The notes under the pieces are model-generated. The model was not told the origin of the DNA. It saw only the letters and a list, made by a program, of their open reading frames with translations, and made no database searches. 35,923 bases of DNA from Acidobacteriota bacterium (lineage in GTDB: Bacteria; Acidobacteriota; Aminicenantia; Aminicenantales; UBA4085). The stretch's first letter is position 1; each line of letters begins with the position of its first letter. The DNA lies in contig JAQULS010000015.1 of assembly GCA_028749235.1 (NCBI GenBank), positions 1 through 35,923 on the forward strand. The letters are read 5' to 3'. Positions 24,177 to 30,967 of the stretch are shown piece after piece. A program made the position numbers and the translations under genes.

Positions 24177-25208
24177 TTAATTCTTGGAAGAGGAGGCCAG
24201 GGCCAGCAGGACGATCCCGGCGACGCTGATCACGGCGGCCACGCCGACGACCGGCGAAAAGAGCGTGTCCATGCACCGGGTCGGAATCCAGCTCAGCTTG
24301 TCCAAGACCATGTGGCCGACATCGCTCGTCCAGGGCGTATGCCAGCGGAAGATGCCGCCCTGGACCAGCCAGGCCGAGAACTTCTCGATCCCGAAAGCCA
24401 TGATCAGGACCGGTACGCTCCCGGCCAGCACGGCGATTCCCGACCAGCGCAGACGGCCGGCGGACGTGCTCTCGCCGATGAGAACCCCCAGAAGGATGAA
24501 CAGGGCCGGGATCAGGAACATGGCGTAGGAGGCCGCGGTCACGGCCCGGGCGATGCCGAAGCGATTGGAGGGGAAAGGATGAACGCCTTCGAACACGTCG
24601 ACGGTGTCATGCATATCGCGCACCGCGTGGTTGCGGGCCGTGAGCAGGGCCTCACGGGCCAGAACGGGATCAGGATTGCAGGCGGGCAGGTCGCGGCCGC
24701 TTTCGGAGCCCGAGGCCAGATCCCGCCAGGCCTTGAGTCCATTCTCATCGCAGGGAGGCAGGTTGGCCACCGTCCCCTCCAGGAACTTGTCCATGGCCGG
24801 ATCGAGAAGCGCCTTCTTGAACGGCCGCATGTCGATCATGACCGGTTCGACGGGCGATTCGCCGCGCAAGATCTCGCCGATCCGCTTCAGGGAGGACGAC
24901 AGCTCGCCCTGCATCCAGCCGGTGATTCCCGTCGTCTGCATCAGCTCGCGCATCGAGGTTCCGGTTTTGGCCGCGGCCTGGAACCAAACCCGCGTTTCGG
25001 AATCCTCGATGAAGTCCTTGTCCTGGCCGGCCGTGAAGATCGCGTCGGCCGACTCCGGGAGCTTGTCGATGATCTCGCGCGGCAGATCGGACAGGAACTT
25101 GGGCGAGACGGAGGCCTTGATCAGGCCGACCGCCCAGGTCACGCCGAAGAGGATGGGAATGGCCATGAAAATGAGGATCAGAATGCCGATGACTTTGCGA
25201 GCTGTCAT
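24177..25208 (-). CDS. Inner-membrane protein with four predicted TM helices, function unknown
   Basis: A 343-residue protein not recognised as any named family. TM1 is about 7-29 (IGILILIFMAIPILFGVTWA). A long, mostly helical, probably periplasmic domain follows (30-220) with two cysteines, C153 and C177, that could form a disulphide. Three more helices lie at about 222-244, 257-275 and 318-338, ending in a short SSSKN tail. AAGGAGGG is 6 nt before the ATG at 25208, which is preferred over an in-frame ATG at 25283 inside the leader. A consensus-like promoter and a structured leader of about 150 nt precede it. The single-helix, large-domain, three-helix layout suggests a sensor or envelope-maintenance role, but nothing supports a specific one. 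Confidence 0.82.
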   Translation of the reverse strand: MTARKVIGILILIFMAIPILFGVTWAVGLIKASVSPKFLSDLPREIIDKLPESADAIFTAGQDKDFIEDSETRVWFQAAAKTGTSMRELMQTTGITGWMQGELSSSLKRIGEILRGESPVEPVMIDMRPFKKALLDPAMDKFLEGTVANLPPCDENGLKAWRDLASGSESGRDLPACNPDPVLAREALLTARNHAVRDMHDTVDVFEGVHPFPSNRFGIARAVTAASYAMFLIPALFILLGVLIGESTSAGRLRWSGIAVLAGSVPVLIMAFGIEKFSAWLVQGGIFRWHTPWTSDVGHMVLDKLSWIPTRCMDTLFSPVVGVAAVISVAGIVLLALASSSKN

Positions 25209-25252
25209 GGAGCCCTCCTTGGGGGGAATCAGAGCTTCTCCGTCCTTAGATA

Positions 25253-25345
25253 CGGGGAAAGCCCGGTTGCGGTTCCCCAGCACCTCAAAATTCCCCGCCG
25301 GCCGGAGACTTCGGCGAAGGGCGCCGCAACGGGCCGGCTTCCCCG
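25253..25345 (-). promoter_or_regulatory. Long inverted repeat in the 5' leader of the membrane protein gene
   Basis: CGGGGAAAGCCCGGTTGCGG (25253-25272) and CCGCAAC...TTCCCCG (25324-25345) are imperfect inverted arms, with 7 bp exact at each end (CGGGGAA/TTCCCCG and GTTGCGG/CCGCAAC), 51 nt apart. Both lie inside the transcript predicted from the promoter at 25363-25392. A leader stem of this size could regulate expression; no known riboswitch core was recognised. Confidence 0.4.
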
Positions 25346-25362
25346 GTCATCTTTACGGCCCG

Positions 25363-25392
25363 AGTATAGCTTCGCCCTTCGCCCCGAGTCAA
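25363..25392 (-). promoter_or_regulatory. Promoter of the four-TM membrane protein gene
   Basis: Minus strand TTGACT (25392-25387), 18 bp, TATACT (25368-25363). The predicted start near 25356 gives a leader of about 150 nt, containing the inverted repeat at 25253-25345. Confidence 0.6.
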
Positions 25393-25414
25393 AGAGGCTT
25401 TCGCCGCCGGCGGG

Positions 25415-25443
25415 TTGACAGGCCCTTCCCGGCTGCATACCAT
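25415..25443 (+). promoter_or_regulatory. Promoter of the GH29-like gene
   Basis: TTGACA (25415-25420), exact consensus, 17 bp, TACCAT (25438-25443). A 10-bp palindrome CCGCCGGCGG (25404-25413) abuts the -35 box and could bind a regulator. An ATC trinucleotide run (25448-25459) precedes the AGGAG ribosome binding site. Confidence 0.55.
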
Positions 25444-25471
25444 TCGCATCATCATCATCAGGAGAATTCCC

Positions 25472-26941
25472 ATGAGCCATGCTCGTCCCGCCTCGGCCCG
25501 TCTCCGGCCCGCCGTCCTTCCCATTCTGGCTCTCGCCGTCTTCCTCGCGGCGTTCTCCGCTTGCGTCCAGACGCCCGCGCCGGCCGAGGAGCGTACCCCT
25601 TTGCTGGCCCAATGGGAAGGGCTGAAGTTCGGCCTGTTCATCCACTACGGCATGTCCACGTTCACCGGGCAGGAATTCGGCGAGACCCCGGCCGCGTCGT
25701 CCGTTTACGCCCCGACCGCCCTCGACGTGGACCAGTGGATCAGGGTCGCCCGCGACGCCGGCATGGGCTACGCCGTCCTGACCTCCAAACACTGCTACGG
25801 CCATGCCCTCTGGGACAGCCGCCATTCCGACTACGACGTGGCCACAAGCTCCGACAGGACCGACGTCATCAAGGCTTTCGTCGAAGCCTGCCGCAAGTAC
25901 GGCCTCAAGCCCGGATTCTATTACCTGCTCGGCTGGGACAAGCACAACCAGCCGGGACGGACGGCCAAGGAATACGAGGCCTTCTGCGCGGGCCAGATCG
26001 AAGAGCTCCTCACCGGCTACGGCCCGATCGCGGAGCTGTGGCTGGACATCCCCTGGGACATGGGCCCGGACACAAACAAGGTCCTGGCCCGTCTCTACGC
26101 CAAGATCAAAGCGATCCAGCCCGAATGCCTGGTTCTCCTCAACCAGAGCTTCGTCGACGGAAGCAGGGTCCGAAGCATGCCGCCCACGTACAGGGGCAGG
26201 GAATTCGGCCTCGCCCCCGTCCCTCTCTGGCCCAAGGACCTCATCAACGGCGAAGTGATAGCGCCGCCCGCGTCGGGCCACAAGCCGCTCATCCCCTTCC
26301 AAGGGAAGACCTACTACCTGCCGATGGAGACCTGCGACACCCTGGCCCACCATTGGTTCTGGATGCCCGGCGACGCCCTGAAATCCGTCCGGACGCTCGT
26401 CCGCAAGTACCAGGACACGGTCCTAAAAGGGGCCAACCTGCTGCTCGATCTGGCCCCCGACAAATCCGGCCGCATCCCCGAGGGCACGGCCGCCCGGCTG
26501 ATGGAGATGAAGGCCGCGCTGGCCGATCCGGCCCTGATCCGCCCCTCTCTGACCTTCGGCGCCAAGGTCTCGGCCTCCAGCGTTTACAAGAACGACGCCG
26601 AATACGCCGCCGCGAAGGCGCTGGATGACGACTCCGGGACGCGCTGGGCGACCGACGAAGGGACGGGAGAATGCTGGCTCGAAGCGGACCTGGGAGCCGA
26701 GCGAACCTTCGACGGCGCGTTCTTGAGCGAGGGCTGGGACCGCGTCCGCGAGTACGCCCTCGAGGTCAAGACGCGGAACGGCTCCTGGAAGGCGTTCCAC
26801 AAAGGGACGACCATCGGCGTCGCCGGCGCCTCCGCGTCCTTCCCAAAGACGACGGGGCGATACGTCCGCCTGCATGTGCTCAAAGCCGAAGGATCACCGA
26901 CGTTCTGGGACTTCGAACTCTACGAAACGAGGGGGATATGA
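25472..26941 (+). CDS. GH29-like (alpha-L-fucosidase superfamily) lipoprotein with C-terminal F5/8-type domain
   Basis: A 489-residue predicted lipoprotein (lipobox FSAC, C31). The TIM barrel (about 42-340) opens with WEGLKFGLFIHYGMSTFTG, a GH29 hallmark. The usual KHHDGF motif is altered to KHCYGH (106-111), followed by ALWDSRHSDYDV. The nucleophile position is D192 in AELWLDIPWD, where many members have WFDG. A discoidin/F5-8 type C carbohydrate-binding domain occupies about 365-487 (AAKALDDDSGTRWATDEG, GRYVRLHVLKAEG). Family function is release of alpha-L-fucose; the altered motifs suggest a divergent substrate or reduced activity. AGGAG lies 7 nt before the ATG at 25472. Its TGA overlaps the ATG of the next gene, so both are made together. 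Confidence 0.88.
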   Translation: MSHARPASARLRPAVLPILALAVFLAAFSACVQTPAPAEERTPLLAQWEGLKFGLFIHYGMSTFTGQEFGETPAASSVYAPTALDVDQWIRVARDAGMGYAVLTSKHCYGHALWDSRHSDYDVATSSDRTDVIKAFVEACRKYGLKPGFYYLLGWDKHNQPGRTAKEYEAFCAGQIEELLTGYGPIAELWLDIPWDMGPDTNKVLARLYAKIKAIQPECLVLLNQSFVDGSRVRSMPPTYRGREFGLAPVPLWPKDLINGEVIAPPASGHKPLIPFQGKTYYLPMETCDTLAHHWFWMPGDALKSVRTLVRKYQDTVLKGANLLLDLAPDKSGRIPEGTAARLMEMKAALADPALIRPSLTFGAKVSASSVYKNDAEYAAAKALDDDSGTRWATDEGTGECWLEADLGAERTFDGAFLSEGWDRVREYALEVKTRNGSWKAFHKGTTIGVAGASASFPKTTGRYVRLHVLKAEGSPTFWDFELYETRGI

Positions 26942-28758
26942 GAGCGAATTCCAAACCTCGGATAGACCGCCGCGCCGCGATCAAGGCGGCCGTTGGTTTG
27001 TCCTTCCTTCTGGCCCTGGCGCCCGGAAGACCGGCCTCATCGCAGGATCCGGCCGCGTCAAGCATACGGGGAATCGGCTGGACGCTGCGCCTCGGATCGG
27101 GCCCGGCCGGGGAATCGGCCGGATCCTTGGCCGTGTGGACTCCGGAATCGGATGCGGCCGCGGTCGGAACGCTCATCGATCTGCGGGTCCGAGCGGCGGC
27201 CGATGAAACCGGTCTCGAAGGCCAGCCCTTTCTCCCGTACCGGGCCGCGGGAAGCTCCACCTGGATGGGGAATAACGATCCGTTGAGTTTTCCCGAAGAG
27301 GACTTCTCCGGCTTGTCCCTCGGCCGGTCCGTCGCCTCGGAACCCGACCAAGGGATGTTCGTCTGGCTGACGACTCTCCGCAACAGGCGGAAGGCGCCCC
27401 TCGCGGCCGAAATAGAGCTGGCCGTGGATCTCAGGCGGGACGGATCGAACCGAAAGAACCCCGCCGCGCCGTGCCTCGAAGGCGGCGACGGAAGCGCCCC
27501 TCTCTGGAGCGAGCTGGAAGATCCTTCGGACGGCCGGCTTTGGAGCGTGGCCTGGGGGGGACCCGGGGCGCGAATCGCGCCCGAAATCGGCCAGGCCCCG
27601 GACGCGTCCCTCGCCTTCGGACCCGGGCGGACAAACCGCCGCTACAAGATCAAGCTGGAGCCCGGAGAATCGGCCGCGATCCTGACCGTCGTAAATGAGG
27701 GCCTGGGGCAAGCCGCGTCATCGAGCACGGCCGATCTGCTCTCCACGCAGCCCGGGCGTCTCGCGGTTGAACTGGCCGCGGCGAACCGCGCGCCGGTCGT
27801 CAACTTCCCGTCGGCGGCGCTGAGCACCCAAGACGGCGTGATCGTGGAGTATATCGTCCCGGCCCATCTCTCGTGGGTCAAACCCCCCGTCACGGCTCAG
27901 ATCAAGGTCCACAACCCGGAGCTCGTGACCGCCGACGAGCATTATTTTCGATTCGAATACTACATCGATATGGGACATTGGGATGCGCTTTACGAGCGGC
28001 TTTGGGACGGCCCGCTAGTCTCGGACTACGCCTATTCTTGGACGCCGCAAGATTGGCTCAATTGCGACTACGATGAATTCAGGTGCGTATTTTATACAGG
28101 CGGTCCCCAGGCGGGCATCATACCCAGATTCGCAATTGACCGGGCGTCCCCCCAAGCCGCGATCCTGTCCCCCCAAGCCGGCGACGAGCTGAACGCCGAT
28201 TTGCTTCCTGTCTCCTTCGAGGGACGCGACAACATCTATGTCCGCTGGCTGAGCCTGGAGGTGGACGGCCGCACGGTATGGGAAAAGGACACGCCCGGCC
28301 AGGCCTTCATGAGGAGGGAGCACGACGAGGGATCCTGGGATTGGAACCTCCGGCAAGAGCCGATCGGAAAGCACGCCTTGACCGTGCGCGTCCGGGACGG
28401 AGCCGGCTGGTCCGCCGCGAAGACGATCGAAGTGGAAATCCAGGGCGTCGGGCTCGCGGTCGTTGTCTCGTCCACCTTCGTCCCCCTGCCGCCGGGCGGA
28501 TTCCTCCTGGCCGCCATCCGGTTCGAAGTCGACAACCCCAGACGGCTGCCGGTCGCCCGGTATCGGATCCTGCGGCGGATCGCCGACGGCGTGTGGGAAG
28601 GCATCAAGGATTTCGCGGACCCTTCGCTCGACCAGGCGTCTTTCGTCTGGCTCGATCGCATCGCGGGGAAAGCTCCCGCCGGCATCCGCTACAAGATCGA
28701 AGCCTTGGACGCGCAGGGCGCTCTTCTCGGCTCGTCGCCGGAAGCGGCGGCCGACTAG
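26938..28758 (+). CDS. Exported multidomain protein with Ig-like and FN3-like modules
   Basis: A 606-residue protein whose ATG at 26938 overlaps the stop of the GH29-like gene (ATGA). The N-terminus has a twin-arginine-like signal (DRRAAIKAAVGLSFLLALA, 10-28). Residues 40-400 are strand-rich and not recognised; GHWDALYERLWDGPL and SDYAYSWTPQDWLNCDYDEF are conspicuous aromatic segments. Residues about 404-502 look like a bacterial Ig domain (SPQAGDEL opening, HALTVRVRDGAGWS closing), and 508-600 like a fibronectin type III-like beta-sandwich (RFEVDNPRRLPVARYRILRR). Coupling to a fucosidase-like lipoprotein suggests a carbohydrate-binding or adhesive partner. The frame is open upstream inside the GH29 gene, but that part is antisense-like overlap rather than coding. 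No catalytic motif was found. Confidence 0.82.
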   Translation: MRANSKPRIDRRAAIKAAVGLSFLLALAPGRPASSQDPAASSIRGIGWTLRLGSGPAGESAGSLAVWTPESDAAAVGTLIDLRVRAAADETGLEGQPFLPYRAAGSSTWMGNNDPLSFPEEDFSGLSLGRSVASEPDQGMFVWLTTLRNRRKAPLAAEIELAVDLRRDGSNRKNPAAPCLEGGDGSAPLWSELEDPSDGRLWSVAWGGPGARIAPEIGQAPDASLAFGPGRTNRRYKIKLEPGESAAILTVVNEGLGQAASSSTADLLSTQPGRLAVELAAANRAPVVNFPSAALSTQDGVIVEYIVPAHLSWVKPPVTAQIKVHNPELVTADEHYFRFEYYIDMGHWDALYERLWDGPLVSDYAYSWTPQDWLNCDYDEFRCVFYTGGPQAGIIPRFAIDRASPQAAILSPQAGDELNADLLPVSFEGRDNIYVRWLSLEVDGRTVWEKDTPGQAFMRREHDEGSWDWNLRQEPIGKHALTVRVRDGAGWSAAKTIEVEIQGVGLAVVVSSTFVPLPPGGFLLAAIRFEVDNPRRLPVARYRILRRIADGVWEGIKDFADPSLDQASFVWLDRIAGKAPAGIRYKIEALDAQGALLGSSPEAAAD

Positions 28759-28792
28759 ACGGCGTCGCCCCGCCGGGCTTCTCCGCCCTGCC

Positions 28793-28822
28793 TTGACTTC
28801 GCTTCGCGGGTGGGCCTATGAT
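28793..28822 (+). promoter_or_regulatory. Promoter of the M28 peptidase gene
   Basis: TTGACT (28793-28798), 18 bp, TATGAT (28817-28822). Transcription would start near 28829, about 27 nt before the ATG at 28856 and upstream of its GGAGG site. Confidence 0.6.
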
Positions 28823-28855
28823 TCCGGCTTATTTCATTTCCTGGAGGAATCTTCC

Positions 28856-30964
28856 ATGCGCAAACGCACCCTCGTTTTCATCCTGGCCATCGTCCTGTTG
28901 GCCTCGGTTTCGGCCAGCGGGCAGAAGAAGCCCACGGCCGCGCCGAAGGTCGACCCGGTCGTGGCCAAGATCATCCATCTCGGCACGACCGACAACAAGG
29001 TCATGCTCTGGAACGACTTCGCCAGCAACCGCTTCGGCGGCCGCGAGTCGGGCACCAACGCCTACAATGACGCCGTCGAATGGGCGGCCTGGCAGTTTAA
29101 GCAGTGGGGCCTGGAGGTCGAGATCGACGAGGCCGGCCAAGTGCCCGTCGGCTTCAACCGCGGCCCCTGGTTCGGCAAGATGACCGCGCCGACCGAAAAA
29201 GCCCTCTGGTTCGGCACGCCCAGCTTCACCGCGGGCACCAAGGGCGTCCAGCGGGGGCCGGTCGCCATCCTGAAGGCGGACCCGTTCTCGATTCCCGGGC
29301 GCAATGCCTCGGCCGAAGACGTCGAGAAGAAGCGCGTCGCCGCCGATGCCGCGATCGCCGAGATCAAGGCCAACCCGGCCGCCTTCAAGGGCGCCTGGGT
29401 TCTTATCGCGGGGACCAACTCCGGCTTCGCCCGCGACGGGCGCCGGGCCACGCCGGACTATGCCGACGCCAAGCTGATCCCGCCGGTTACCGCGGCCCTG
29501 CTCGAGGCCGGCGCCCTGGGCACCATCCAATCGGCCAAGACCGATCCTTTCCAGATGCTGGACGGCAACGTCCCTTCTTGGGACAAACTGCCCGAGCTGC
29601 CCGACATCAAGCTGGCCGAGAACCAGTACAAGGAGATCAAGGACCTGGCCGAGAGGGGCGAGAAGATCGAGCTCGAGTTCGACATCCGCAATTGGTTCAA
29701 GATGGGCCCGGTCAAGTACCACAGCGTCGTGGCCACCCTGCGCGGCACCGAATTCCCGGCCGAATACATCGTCATGGGCGGCCATTTCGACTGTTTCAGC
29801 GCCGCCACCGGCGGCGTGGATGACGGCTCGGGCTTCGCCCCCGGCATGGAGGCCCTCCGGCTGATCGCGGCCTCCGGGGCCAAGCCCAAGCGCTCGATCA
29901 CCATGATCCTGTTCGCGGCCGAGGAGATCGGCCTGGTCGGCTCGCAGAGCTGGCTGAAACATCATCCCGAGATCCAGCCCCATGTCCAGATGATGATCAA
30001 CCGGGACGGCAGCCCAAGCGCCATCACCGGCGCTTCGGTCCCCGAGGCCTGGTACCCCGCCTTCCAGAAGATCACGGCGCCTCTGGCCTCCCTCAATCCG
30101 ACGTGGCCGTTCAAGCTGGAGCGCAGTATGCCGCGGGCCCACGCCACGAGCCCGGGCGGCACGGACTCCTCCTCCTTCGAGATGGTCGGCATCCCGACGC
30201 TCAACTTCAGGACGCAGACAACCTACAACTACCGCCACGCTTGGCACACCCTGGCCGACCTCTACAGCGAGCTGGTGCCGTTCACCGAGCACCAGAAGCA
30301 CTCCGCGCTGGTCACGGCGGTCGTGGCCTTCGGCGCGGCCAACCTCGACCGGCCGCTGGCCCGCAAGGGCGTGTACCTGGAGGACGGCCTCTACGCCGAC
30401 ATCTCTATCGGGGCCGGCGAAACGATCAACCACATCATGGCTTCGCTCGACTACGTCAACGCCCCGCTGCAGACGGCCAACTTCATCCGCATCGTCGAGG
30501 GCAAGGGCGGCGGCCAGCGCGGCCCCGGCGGCCCGGCCGGTCCCCCGCCCGCGGGCGCCCGCGGCGGCGGCATGGGCATGCCTCCCGGGATGCAGGCCGC
30601 AGGGCCCGCCATCGGAAAGATCGAGCTGAAGGGCGGCCTCATCCGCGGCCTCATCGTCTCCGACACCCAGAAAGCCATGGCCGTCGCGAAGCTGCCCCTG
30701 ATCTCCAATCCCGCCCTCAAGCACGACGCCGCCGGCATCCTGGGCGTCTCGGGTCCCAATGCTTTCTACCTGACCCTGCAGAAGGACGCCGGGCTGGACA
30801 AGAAGTCCACCGCCATCGGCAGGACGATCGCCGGGCTCGACTCGCTGAAGAAGCTGAAGAAGGGCGACGAGATCCGGAGCATCCGCATCACCCGGGTCGG
30901 CAAGGCGGCCCAGGAATTCAAGACCGACGACGAAAGCTTCCAGAAGCTGCTGGGAGCGAAGTAA
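28856..30964 (+). CDS. Exported M28-family zinc peptidase fused to a degenerate cyclophilin-like domain
   Basis: A 702-residue protein with signal peptide (MRKRTLVFILAIVLLASVSA). The M28 metallopeptidase domain (about 285-500) has the expected co-catalytic zinc residues: H310 (GGHFD), D322 (GGVDDGSG), E356-E357 (FAAEEIG), D384 (INRDGSP) and H464 (HAWHTLADL). Spacing H310-D322-E356 equals that of Streptomyces aminopeptidase (H85-D97-E131, recalled). Residues 35-285 contain a PA-like insert. The C-terminal part (about 507-702) reads as a cyclophilin: start DGLYADISIGAG and APLQTANFIRIVEGK, end KKSTAIGRTIAGLD and GDEIRSIRITRVGKAA. A Gly/Pro-rich linker (549-585) replaces the catalytic middle. 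Substrate is probably peptides in the periplasm. Start at 28856 follows GGAGG by 8 nt. Confidence 0.92.
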   Translation: MRKRTLVFILAIVLLASVSASGQKKPTAAPKVDPVVAKIIHLGTTDNKVMLWNDFASNRFGGRESGTNAYNDAVEWAAWQFKQWGLEVEIDEAGQVPVGFNRGPWFGKMTAPTEKALWFGTPSFTAGTKGVQRGPVAILKADPFSIPGRNASAEDVEKKRVAADAAIAEIKANPAAFKGAWVLIAGTNSGFARDGRRATPDYADAKLIPPVTAALLEAGALGTIQSAKTDPFQMLDGNVPSWDKLPELPDIKLAENQYKEIKDLAERGEKIELEFDIRNWFKMGPVKYHSVVATLRGTEFPAEYIVMGGHFDCFSAATGGVDDGSGFAPGMEALRLIAASGAKPKRSITMILFAAEEIGLVGSQSWLKHHPEIQPHVQMMINRDGSPSAITGASVPEAWYPAFQKITAPLASLNPTWPFKLERSMPRAHATSPGGTDSSSFEMVGIPTLNFRTQTTYNYRHAWHTLADLYSELVPFTEHQKHSALVTAVVAFGAANLDRPLARKGVYLEDGLYADISIGAGETINHIMASLDYVNAPLQTANFIRIVEGKGGGQRGPGGPAGPPPAGARGGGMGMPPGMQAAGPAIGKIELKGGLIRGLIVSDTQKAMAVAKLPLISNPALKHDAAGILGVSGPNAFYLTLQKDAGLDKKSTAIGRTIAGLDSLKKLKKGDEIRSIRITRVGKAAQEFKTDDESFQKLLGAK

Positions 30965-30967
30965 CGC

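Noticed and set aside
25448-25459. ATC trinucleotide run as a phase-variation tract
   Set aside because: Four units, located outside the coding frame; too short to suggest slippage control.
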